A stretch of 64,000 nt of DNA from Edaphobacter modestus (GTDB lineage: Bacteria; Acidobacteriota; Terriglobia; Terriglobales; Acidobacteriaceae), in the NCBI RefSeq assembly GCF_004217555.1, contig NZ_SHKW01000001.1:4402001-4466000 (forward strand), given 5' to 3'. Under the pieces are notes generated by a model. That model was given only the letters and a program-made list of their open reading frames with translations, made no database searches and was not told where the DNA came from. The first letter of the stretch is position 1, and each line of letters opens with the position of its first letter. Of this stretch, positions 36,003-44,928 are shown one piece after another. Both the position numbers and the translations under genes were made by a program.

Positions 36003-38078
36003 TCACTTTTGTTCTTCTCGCCACACGGGATTAGAAAACGCCCCGCCTCCTGCTATGTCCCAAACCGCGACACGAGCCCACCTCCATGCAGGGGCGTTTA
36101 CATTCCACTGAAATGCACGTTTTTCGAATTCATGCGTCGTGTCGAGTTCAAACTGTTCTGTGTGAGTGCTTTTGCCGTCCCCCCAAACCACCTCAGCTAT
36201 TCGGAGAGGAAAAGTTGAGGTGGTTTCAATCTCTACATGTATAGAGTCACCGCCTGCTGAAGAGATTTTTGATTGCGGCATTAAGACCTCTCCCGTCGAA
36301 ATAAAACTATCTCCGCGTGCAACCGCGTCAAGAAGAACCTTGTAGTGGTCGAAATCCGGTAGTTTGCTGATCCGAACATAGTTCACGTTCATGTGGCCGT
36401 AAAGTTCGTCGGTATTTGAGATCTGGAACATATCAACCTCTCCGAGCATGACCTTATGAAGACCAAGATTGTTGACGTCATCCACGGTTTTAAAACCTCT
36501 CTCGCCTAACCGCGGCGAAGATAAATCCGATGGCATCGCCTTCCATCCAGTCCCGAAGTAGTGTGGGTCACGAAAGTATGCCGTGTTTAGAATCTTGTCG
36601 GGATACCCTGTTGAACCCTTCGTGCGCGGGTGCGTTTGGTAAGCGTAACCATGTTCGACCTGTACCAATTTCCACATGTCTTCCGCGGTGTGAACACGGT
36701 ACACCGTCCCGTACTTTGGATCTGGCGTCGCGAAAGATTCATTGGCTTTCCTATCCATCAACCAATAGACGGGTTTAGGAAAAGTAAGCGACCAATGTCC
36801 TCCGAGAATTACATCCGCTTCCTCTGCTGGGATAAGCAGGAATTTATTGTCAGACTGTTGTCGACATGCTTTGTAATAGTCATCGAGTTCTCGCATCCGC
36901 AGGCCCGTCAGGTCTGCGGGGTGACCGTCAATATGGAAGTCCATGATCATTGCAGAATCGACGCCGATGCTCTCCAACCCCGGCTTGAACGGCGGTACCC
37001 ATGTTGTACCGGTACCTACAGCTTGCTCCGTGAAAGCGAAATGCCAGTGCGGAGCAAAGGTGACGTAGCCGTCAACATGTGGGAAGAAATCTTTATTCGT
37101 GTAGGAGAGCGCTTTATCGAGTGTTTGATTGGCGGACCCGCTTCCGAGCAGGAAGAATATTCCCATCTCCTGTTTGGTGCCGGGAGGAGCGTTCATCCAT
37201 GGGTAAATGCTTGTGTTGTCATCAAGAGGTTGCTGGATGCCGAGCCCCACCTTTCCGCGCCATGAGCTATACCATGCGTAACCCATGTTCGTGCTGTAGT
37301 CGCGAGCGAACAGGTATCGGTGAGGTGAGGGTAGTGCAACGATGCTTCCAACTCCCATCTTCGCCGCCACAGCCCTGTAGTGCACCTGGAGCGTATGTCG
37401 CTCTGAACCGTACGGTGACGTGATCGATTGCAGCTTACCTTCAGCATCGTAGTAGACGATAGTGGACGCCATGTTGATACCCGGCCTTCGGTCTGCTTCA
37501 GACGCCATTTGCAGCCCTGCATCATAGGTGTATGCAATGCTGGGCTCGTTCGTTTCAAGGACGGCAACCTGCTGGATCAGTGCGCTGCCGGGATAGAAAA
37601 TGTAGCGCATCGTTCCAGAGAAGATCCCCATCTCCATTCCGTTGAAAGACACCTCCACCCGGTCGCCTACCGTGCGTACTGTAGCAGCCGTCGGATGAAA
37701 ACTCTGAATGAAGTTTCGTGTTCCCTGTGGTCTGGCAGGTGGGAAGTCGAAGAACGCGTCCCAGCCGCCTGTACGTGTTCCTGTGCTGCAGCGATAAACC
37801 GGTGTCGCCTTCTCCACAACGTTGTGCCCGTTAACACCGATCGACGTGATAAGAGGAAGCTTTTTATCTAATGCAAAGACAGCTGACCACTGCTGGCTGG
37901 ACGCATCGGTCCATCGAATCGTCAGAGCCGATTTTGTAGCGGAAACTTCAATTGGGCCTTGCTTAACAGCGGAAATGTCAGCCGCTATGGGGTCTGCATG
38001 GAGCGCCGTAGCGGAAGCGCAAGTAAAGATAAAAAACAGACTTGCAAGCGCTGTGGATGCGCGGCGGCAGGTTCGCAT
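36003..38078 (-). CDS. Secreted PHP-like metallohydrolase, large
   Basis: A 691-aa protein with a signal peptide (about 1-28, LFFIFTCASATALHA) and AGGAG at good spacing from the ATG. The first 330 residues are beta-rich with no recognised family. The C-terminal half shows spaced metal-type residues: FAPHWHFAF (His-x-His), IMDFHIDGHPADL, LIPAEEADVILGGHWS, YQTHPRTKGSTG and MLGEVDMFQ. The order resembles PHP/CehA-like domains, as in the 25166-26545 protein, but this is a motif-level inference. It lies directly downstream of a frameshifted Oar-type TBDR on the same strand, repeating the receptor-plus-PHP pairing. The frame is intact. Confidence 0.6.
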   Translation of the reverse strand: MRTCRRASTALASLFFIFTCASATALHADPIAADISAVKQGPIEVSATKSALTIRWTDASSQQWSAVFALDKKLPLITSIGVNGHNVVEKATPVYRCSTGTRTGGWDAFFDFPPARPQGTRNFIQSFHPTAATVRTVGDRVEVSFNGMEMGIFSGTMRYIFYPGSALIQQVAVLETNEPSIAYTYDAGLQMASEADRRPGINMASTIVYYDAEGKLQSITSPYGSERHTLQVHYRAVAAKMGVGSIVALPSPHRYLFARDYSTNMGYAWYSSWRGKVGLGIQQPLDDNTSIYPWMNAPPGTKQEMGIFFLLGSGSANQTLDKALSYTNKDFFPHVDGYVTFAPHWHFAFTEQAVGTGTTWVPPFKPGLESIGVDSAMIMDFHIDGHPADLTGLRMRELDDYYKACRQQSDNKFLLIPAEEADVILGGHWSLTFPKPVYWLMDRKANESFATPDPKYGTVYRVHTAEDMWKLVQVEHGYAYQTHPRTKGSTGYPDKILNTAYFRDPHYFGTGWKAMPSDLSSPRLGERGFKTVDDVNNLGLHKVMLGEVDMFQISNTDELYGHMNVNYVRISKLPDFDHYKVLLDAVARGDSFISTGEVLMPQSKISSAGGDSIHVEIETTSTFPLRIAEVVWGDGKSTHTEQFELDTTHEFEKRAFQWNVNAPAWRWARVAVWDIAGGGAFSNPVWREEQK

Positions 38079-38174
38079 TAATTAGCTCCTAGAAGTTGAA
38101 TAATATGCTGTTGGAACTTTCTAAATAGGTCAAGGAGAACCGCTCATGACGGCTATCCCTGATCTTGCGTGCAA

Positions 38175-41100
38175 CTAGAAACGGATGCGCGCGGTGAGTT
38201 GCGAGTTCCGTGCCGTAGTGAGCGTTGTGGTTGGAACTCCGAAGAGATTGTCGGTTGGGATCACCGAAGGAACTCCGAAGGCATGACGGTTGAATGCATT
38301 GAGCATCTCAAACTTTAGCTGAAGATCTATCTTTTCAGTGATTCGCGTGTTCTTGATAATGCTGATGTCCTCGTTCTTAAATCCATTCATTCGGAACGCC
38401 GATGTGACACGGGCAATACCGCCAAGCTGATACGCTCCGCCATTGCGGGATGCATTTGGATCTACAAACGCTCCATTCGTCGCATCACGGGCAACGTTCA
38501 GATTGAAGAGACTGTTTACAGCGGGATCGGCTCCCTTGCTCGTAACGACAAAAGGATTCACTGAATTGTTACGCGAAGCCGCACTACGGAAGGAGCTGCC
38601 AGGACGCTGGTTGAAGCGCACGCAGTTATCCCATCCGGGTATAGATGATGCACATCCAAACGAGATTGGCGTCCCTGATTGGTAGCGCAAAACTGCTCCA
38701 ACCTGCCAACCACCTGCGAGGTAGCTCGTAATTCCATGATTGAAATAACGGCGGTTTCCTACCAAACGGAAGCTCTTGAATAAAGCTCGTAACGAAAACG
38801 TTTGGCAGATCCTGCGTGCTAAGGGACTTCTCACCCTTGAGATTGGTCGGGTCTTGAATCGAGCTTAGGTTATTTGTGTTTAGTACGATCGTGTCCGAAT
38901 TCGTGATGTTTTTGGACCACGTGTATGAGACCTGGAGGTTGGTACCACTCCGGAAACGTCGCTGCAGAGATGCCCGCAGCACGTGATACGTTGATTTGAC
39001 CGTCGTTCTGCAGGCAGCAATTGCCTGAATCTGCTGGTACTGCGGAAACGGACGCAACGCCTGGGACGTTTGAACGTTATTTCCATACAGCGAATAGAAC
39101 GAAGCAAATGGAGTTGTGACGCCTGCGGTATTTGAAGCAAGGGTGCGAGCTAAGTTATCTCCGAGCTGAAACGCACTTTTGGTTTTCCAGGTTGGAACGC
39201 AGCCGATTGCCTCGCTGGCCCAGGTAACCTAATGTAAAGATAAGATCAGGTGCAAACTCCTGTTGGACCTCCAGGTTCCATTGCTGCGTCATGGCAGGCT
39301 TGTTCATATTTGGCCTGATGTAGTTAGAGGCTACGATCTGACCTTCGAAATAGCTGGGATTTAGAAGCGGAGGAGCCGTATACGCTGGAAAGCCTCCCGC
39401 GAGATCGAAGGCAGGTGAAAAACGCATTCACACTATTGAATGCAGCGTTTGCTTTGTACCCGGTGTTCATCTGGCTTCCGCCATCTGCGTAGAACATTGG
39501 CGCATACAGAATGGAGTAGCTGCCACGTATGACTGACTTGCCATTGCCTGCACCAGGAGAATAGGCGAAACCGAGGCGAGGCGAAATGTCCTTGTAGTAG
39601 GCGTCAATCCATTTCGCATTGCAATTGCAAGTCGTCCCAAAGATCAAGGCGCCAGGCTTGCCCGAGGCAGGATCAATCGCCGTCGCGCTGAAGTTAGACG
39701 TTCGGTTGCGTGATTCGCTACGCGGAAGATCGACGTCGTAACGCAGCCCCAGATTTAACGTCAGGTTTGGCAGGACCTTGTAATCATCTTGCAAAAAGAC
39801 CGCCCAATAAGCAGAAAGCCAACGCGGCTGGCTGGAATACACGTTAATAGATCCAGAATTTGGCAGGCCAAGGAGGAAGCTCGCAAATCCGTTTCCACTG
39901 TTTGTCGTCGCAATGGTTGCTGCGGTTCCGGCGGTCTGGGCCCGAGCAAATGTAAGCCGTGGGATAGGCCCATTGAAAGTTAAGAATTGTTGATGGCGAT
40001 AGTCTCCGCCTATTTTGAAATAGTGATGCCCATGTTCGATGGAAACGGTGTCGGCGAAGCGCAATCCATTATCGACGGGATCGCCATTATTACCACTGTT
40101 TAACACTGGGATCGATTCCCCTACCGTGGTTAATGGGAAGGCGACTGCATCGATATTGCTGATGCCGAGTTGCTTTGCGTAGTTAATGTTGCCTTGAGCC
40201 GAGACGCTGAAGTTCTTAGCGTTTGTCCGGTTAAACCCCACCAGTAACTGATTCACGACATGCGCATTCACAGATGTCGTCAGTCCAAACCGGAAGAGGT
40301 GAGTTACGAAGTTCTGATTCCATTGGTTCGGGTCAACCGGATCGGGAAGAGTTCGGGGGTTCTTCTGGCTCGTGTTCTGGCGTGCCGTCCAGGAGCCAAA
40401 TATCTTATTGCGGGCGGTAAGGTCGTTATCGATGCGAACCGTGTAGGTCGTATTGGTAATCGGATACGGCTGATTGATGGTGTAATTGTTGAATGTGCCC
40501 GCAACCTGAGGCAGCGGATAGTAGTTGAGGTAGTTCTTCGCAATCGATGTAATCCGTCCAGCCGGAATGATATTACCCGGAAACGCTGTTCGGCACTGGA
40601 CGCCATTAACCGTTCTCGTCGTGGCCGGATCAAAGATTTGACCGTTATACACAGGCGTGCCGTCACACGGATTTGTGGTAATGACGGATGTCGTAAGAAG
40701 GGCGGAAAAATCACCGTTCCGCATCGCATTTGTTGGAACAGTTGATGTGACCGGTCCTCCTGTGCTCTGCCTGAACTGCTCCCATGAGAAAAAGAAGAAG
40801 GTTCGTTCATGGCCGTTATACAGACGAGGGATGGATACCGGGCCGCCTAGACTTACGCCGTAGTCGTTCTGCTTATTGGGGGGCCTTCGATAGAGATTGT
40901 TGCAGTTCGCGATTGCAGAAGTGTTTGTGGCGGTCGCAAGACAAAGAGACTTACGGCCATTGTTGAAGTAAGTATTTGCGTCCAAAGCTTCGTTGCGAAA
41001 TATATCGTATACAGATCCGTGAAAACGCATTTGTACCCGACTTTGTAGCGAAGCTCTCGACTGCTCCTGTTGTGCGTCCAAATTCGGCAGAGGGGTTCGA

Positions 41101-41710
41101 GATTGTAAGCTTGAATTCTTGAATAGCCTCAACTGAGGGAGATTCCTCGTCGAAAAACGACGCGTTTTCAGAGCGAAGCTGATCGACACCATCCACCAGG
41201 ATTGACATTCCTTGGTTTTGAGCCCCGCCGATCTTTATCTGGCGGATGCCGTTCGAGGTGTTCTGTGTTCCAGGTCCAATCGTTCCCGGCTGAAGGAAAA
41301 CGAACGCCGCGGGTGACCGAAGCGCGCCTACGCCTCCCAGTGCCAGGGGCAACTCAATGACCTGTTTTGTTGTCACAACGCCACCTAACTCCGACGATTC
41401 TGACTGCACAGATGGCGCCGATGCTTCGACAGTAACCTGTTCAGAAGAACTACCTATCTCTAATGTAATGTCCAGAGTCGACACGGTATTGACCTGAACC
41501 GATACTCCCGAATAATTCGCCGCCTTGAAGCCCTGCATTTTTACGGATATATCATAGGAACCGAGCGGAACGGTGGGAAACCGATAGGATCCGGCGCCCG
41601 AAGATTCCGCGGTCGATGTAAACCCCGTCTCACGATTCTTGGCTACGATGGTGGCATGGGGGACAGCGGCGCCCGTACTATCAAGCATAGAGACTCGTAA
41701 TCTGCCCGAA
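38175..41710 (-). pseudogene. Oar-type TonB-dependent receptor with four frameshifts
   Basis: Five frames together rebuild most of an approximately 1150-aa receptor. The start is RISGRLRVSMLDSTGAAVPH without a signal peptide; the plug reads IKIGGAQNQGMSILVDGVDQ and PSAEFGRTTGAVESFATKSG; the barrel has LNLGLRYDVDLPRS and LQVSYTWSKNITNS, ending SQLTARIRF. Frames change near 41023 (after SGTNAF), 39418 (after NAFF), 39178 (in NQK) and 38765 (in FGR). In each case removing one base from an A/T run restores the reading. The N-terminus is also lost beyond a TAA. It is followed by the intact PHP-like gene at 36003-38078. Confidence 0.85.
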
Positions 41711-42603
41711 ATCCGCAGGTTTTATACGATTACAAGTAGTCTATTTTCAATAACTTATACTAGATGGCGGTGGACGCAGTCCCCTACGAACCCGTCTCCG
41801 TGCGAATTCCCGTTAACAGGGACAAGTACAGGGAATTTTCCCACTGTTCCGAACACTAAGAGCGAGATTCTTTACGAATTGATGACGAGTTCAGCATCAT
41901 TGATGAACTCCTAGAGCATACGTAACAGGGAATTGCGGAGACCCCATCACGGAATTTATTTAACAATTCGAATCTTATTAGGGATCGATCATTGGCAAAG
42001 AGTCGTCGATAGCCTCGCATGAGCCGAATCATGAAGCTCAAGGCAGTCCGCAGTGAGTGACTCAGGGATTTCTTATTTCATTGAGTTTGACTTCAATAAA
42101 ACGAAGAGCGTTTATGAGTAGTTATTCGGAGGTTGGCTCATAATCTTCGGAAAGGTTGGAAGGAAATGGCCAAAGAATTTCGGTTTGGAACCCTCCCTAA
42201 ACGGCGGATGCCAGGTTCCTGTGTCCGAACTTCTATCCAAAATTCAAGCTCTGTGGCCGCCATGATCAATTGAAGATTTGCGGTGTATGTGACTGTAAGT
42301 TCTCGGAATCGCTTAACGAATGCCCTTAAATCTATGGTGTGTGATTGATGGTGTTTTGGGGTATCAAGGATAAAAAATGTGGATGAAAGCCTCCTCAACG
42401 CAGCGACAGCTCGAGTAGGGCAGCGTGAGATGCCAAAACTATCCGGGTGCGCGTACTCCCTTTGAACGGAGCCGCTTCTCCAAATCAGAGCCCGCTGAGC
42501 CACAAAGAGAAGTGTTTTAACGAAACCCCGCGCTACCCAAAATAATTCTGAAACATTACCCCAGATAATTCTGAAAATAACACCCTTGACGCAAGCCTGC
42601 GTA
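41711..42603. other. Long non-coding region with short repeats
   Basis: No convincing gene in about 890 bp; the one longer reading frame (42138-42635, minus) has no family signature and crosses repeats. ACAGGGAATT occurs near 41828 and 41926, next to a related AACAGGGACA near 41816. Two copies of ATAATTCTGAAA lie at the right end. Confidence 0.45.
42542..42576. repeat. Two direct copies of ATAATTCTGAAA, possible IS end remnant
   Basis: ATAATTCTGAAA occurs at 42542-42553 and 42565-42576 (23-base period), just past the 3' end of the PQQ dehydrogenase gene. Multiple short terminal repeats of this kind are a feature of IS21-family ends. No transposase remains here, so the assignment is tentative. 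Confidence 0.35.
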
Positions 42604-44829
42604 TCAACGTTTCGTCTCCGGAAGCGCAAATACAACGAACTGGTTATGAACGGCAGGCAGGTCTTTCAAGTCACCCCCAGTTTGCCTCCCCGGCTTGGGC
42701 TTAGCACGAGACGTTCCGCTTGCTGCGGGAACCACCACATACTCTCGTCCATTGACCGCATAGGCGGCTGGCACACCTACGGCTGTCTCCGGAAGGTCCC
42801 CCTCCCACAAAACTCTGCCGGTATCGGCGTCGATGGCCATCAGCTTCTTCATCCGTGCCTCGGGAGCGAAGAGGAGGCCGCTACCGGTGACGACGATCCC
42901 GACCTTGTTGGTGTCGCCTGTGCCTGTCTTAACGCCAGAAACGGGATAGCTCGGATCGCTGTCCACAGGGATCTGCCACATCTGCGCTCCGGTGTTCATG
43001 TCATACGCAGTAAGCACAGACCACGGTGGCCGCATCACGCCGTTGCCTTTTTTGTCGTACCAATAGCCGTAGTCGGTACGCCAGCGCGGCTCTCCATCGG
43101 CCAAACCTTTCATCGCCTTGCGTGGAGGAGCATCACTCGGGGTGAAGCCGTTATTTACATAGGTTAGGAGATCGGTCATGGACTGCCCGGTGATGTTGGG
43201 GAAGCCAGGCATCGGAGCTTTACCCGCGTGAATGAAGTCGACCAGATCTTCGTTGGTCAGACGGCCACTGACCCCGATCAGGGAGGGAAAGGTAGGAGGG
43301 TGCCCGGCTCGATCGACGCCATGACAGGAGGAGCAGTTTTTCTGGTAGAGCGAACGACCTCGCTCCATGGGATTGTTTCCTGCCCCAAACTGCGGTGTGG
43401 ATTTGGCCAACTGGATTACGGCGGGAATGTCGACACCGGCTACATAGATACGCCCGCGCAATGGGTCGGCAGCCGTGGTCCCAAAGTTGGCTCCTCCGTT
43501 CGAGCCTGGAGCCTCAAGCGTAGGCACGGTCGAAGGCGGCGTGAATATGCCCTCCCAGCGCAGCGTGCGGAAGCGCGCCTGGATCTCGGAGCGCTCGGGC
43601 TCGGGGATGGCCGGGTCGATGTCTTCGAGCGTAAAGGTTTGGCGCACGAACGGCTTCAGTACAGTGGGAAAGGGTTGTGTGGGCGAGAGCTGCTCCCCCT
43701 CCATGTGCTCGCCCTGAGGGACCGTTCGTTCTTCGATAGGGAACAGGGGCTTGCCCGTGACGCGATCGAATGCAAAGAGGAATCCGGTCTTACCGGCGAT
43801 GGCCACGGCATCGACGCTCTTGCCTTTGCTTTTCGCTGTGAACAGAACCGGCGTCGAAGCCAGGTCGTAGTCCCAAACATCATGATGAACATCCTGGAAG
43901 TGCCAGAGCATCTTGCCGGTGCGGATGTCGATGGCGAGGAGGCAGTCACCATAGAGGTTATCGCCGGGTCGATCGACACCCCAAAAATCATAGGTGGAGG
44001 CTCCCGTTCCGGCGTAGAAGATGCCTCGGCTCTCATCGACCGAGGTCCCGGTCCAGGAGTTGGCGCCTCCATGGAAGGTACGCGGATTAGGACCCCAGGT
44101 CTTGGCCGCCGACTCATCGGGCGTTGGAATGGTGTGGAACTGCCAGACCAGCTTTCCGGTGTTCAGGTCGAAGGCGCGCAGATCGCCAACGGCCGATCCA
44201 TACTCTTCTCCCGGTGCCGAGCCAACCAGAAGAATATCGTGCCAGACCCGCGGAGGAGAGACAGTCTGCACGTTGAAGACGACCTCAGGGTCGCGTTCGA
44301 GGCCGACCTTAAGATCGACGTCGTACTCGGGATCGAGCTTGCCAGTCGCTACATCGATCTGGCGAATATGGTTGGCGCGATAGAAGACGATGCGGCGCTT
44401 TGTGTGATCGGTACTCTCCCAAAAGGTCAGACCGCGTTGACGTGCGGTAACCATTTTGGGCTCGGAGACCCAGATCTCTCGCCCGGTCGCAGCATCGAGA
44501 GCGACGATAGAGCCGTTCCTTCCGCTCAGGTACATCACGCCACTAAGGATGAGAGGGTTGTCGATCGAGACCGAGTCGCCAATGTCGTAGGTCCAGGCGA
44601 CCTTGAGCTCTTTAACGTTGTTCTTATTGATCTGCGTGAGCGGAGTGTAATGGGTCGCGCCTTGGGTCGCTTCGTAAGTGGCCCAGTCAACGTTGGTAGA
44701 GGTCTTGTCGGACTCTTTGCTGACAGCGGCTCGGACCAAGAAGAGACCGGCTGCCGCAAACAGGGCCAGAGCTGCCAGAGGCAGCCTGACACGAAGACCT
44801 TGCTTGCTTACGATGCGTACGTTCATCAT
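42604..44829 (-). CDS. PQQ-dependent dehydrogenase with inserted cytochrome c domain
   Basis: A 741-aa periplasmic quinoprotein. The N-terminus has a signal or anchor segment (LPLAALALFAAAGLFLV). Beta-propeller repeats follow (IVALDAATGREIWVS, DLRAFDLNTGKLVWQF, LLAIDIRTGKMLWHFQDVHH, TAYDMNTGAQMWQIP, MAIDADTGRVLWEG). A class I c-type haem site CSSCH sits inside the propeller sequence at about residue 505, with a likely distal Met in APMPGF. Such proteins oxidise alcohols or sugars and pass electrons to the respiratory chain; the substrate is unknown. It is the last of five leftward genes that include a TBDR and two esterases. Confidence 0.9.
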   Translation of the reverse strand: MMNVRIVSKQGLRVRLPLAALALFAAAGLFLVRAAVSKESDKTSTNVDWATYEATQGATHYTPLTQINKNNVKELKVAWTYDIGDSVSIDNPLILSGVMYLSGRNGSIVALDAATGREIWVSEPKMVTARQRGLTFWESTDHTKRRIVFYRANHIRQIDVATGKLDPEYDVDLKVGLERDPEVVFNVQTVSPPRVWHDILLVGSAPGEEYGSAVGDLRAFDLNTGKLVWQFHTIPTPDESAAKTWGPNPRTFHGGANSWTGTSVDESRGIFYAGTGASTYDFWGVDRPGDNLYGDCLLAIDIRTGKMLWHFQDVHHDVWDYDLASTPVLFTAKSKGKSVDAVAIAGKTGFLFAFDRVTGKPLFPIEERTVPQGEHMEGEQLSPTQPFPTVLKPFVRQTFTLEDIDPAIPEPERSEIQARFRTLRWEGIFTPPSTVPTLEAPGSNGGANFGTTAADPLRGRIYVAGVDIPAVIQLAKSTPQFGAGNNPMERGRSLYQKNCSSCHGVDRAGHPPTFPSLIGVSGRLTNEDLVDFIHAGKAPMPGFPNITGQSMTDLLTYVNNGFTPSDAPPRKAMKGLADGEPRWRTDYGYWYDKKGNGVMRPPWSVLTAYDMNTGAQMWQIPVDSDPSYPVSGVKTGTGDTNKVGIVVTGSGLLFAPEARMKKLMAIDADTGRVLWEGDLPETAVGVPAAYAVNGREYVVVPAASGTSRAKPKPGRQTGGDLKDLPAVHNQFVVFALPETKR

Positions 44830-44928
44830 TCATCCACCTGAATCGAGAAGAAGGTTTTGGTTCGCGTCCGTCCCCGCGTAGCATTGGCCGTAAAAGCGAG
44901 GCCAATGCTACGCCAAGAGCAAGGCCCA

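Noticed and set aside
42138..42635. 165-codon minus-strand frame in the long non-coding region
   Set aside because: No ribosome site, no family pattern, and it crosses the ATAATTCTGAAA repeats and the end of the quinoprotein gene.
43228..44841. 537-codon open frame on the plus strand
   Set aside because: It is exactly antisense to the well-supported PQQ dehydrogenase, has no ribosome site or family motif, and its composition is that of a codon-bias shadow.
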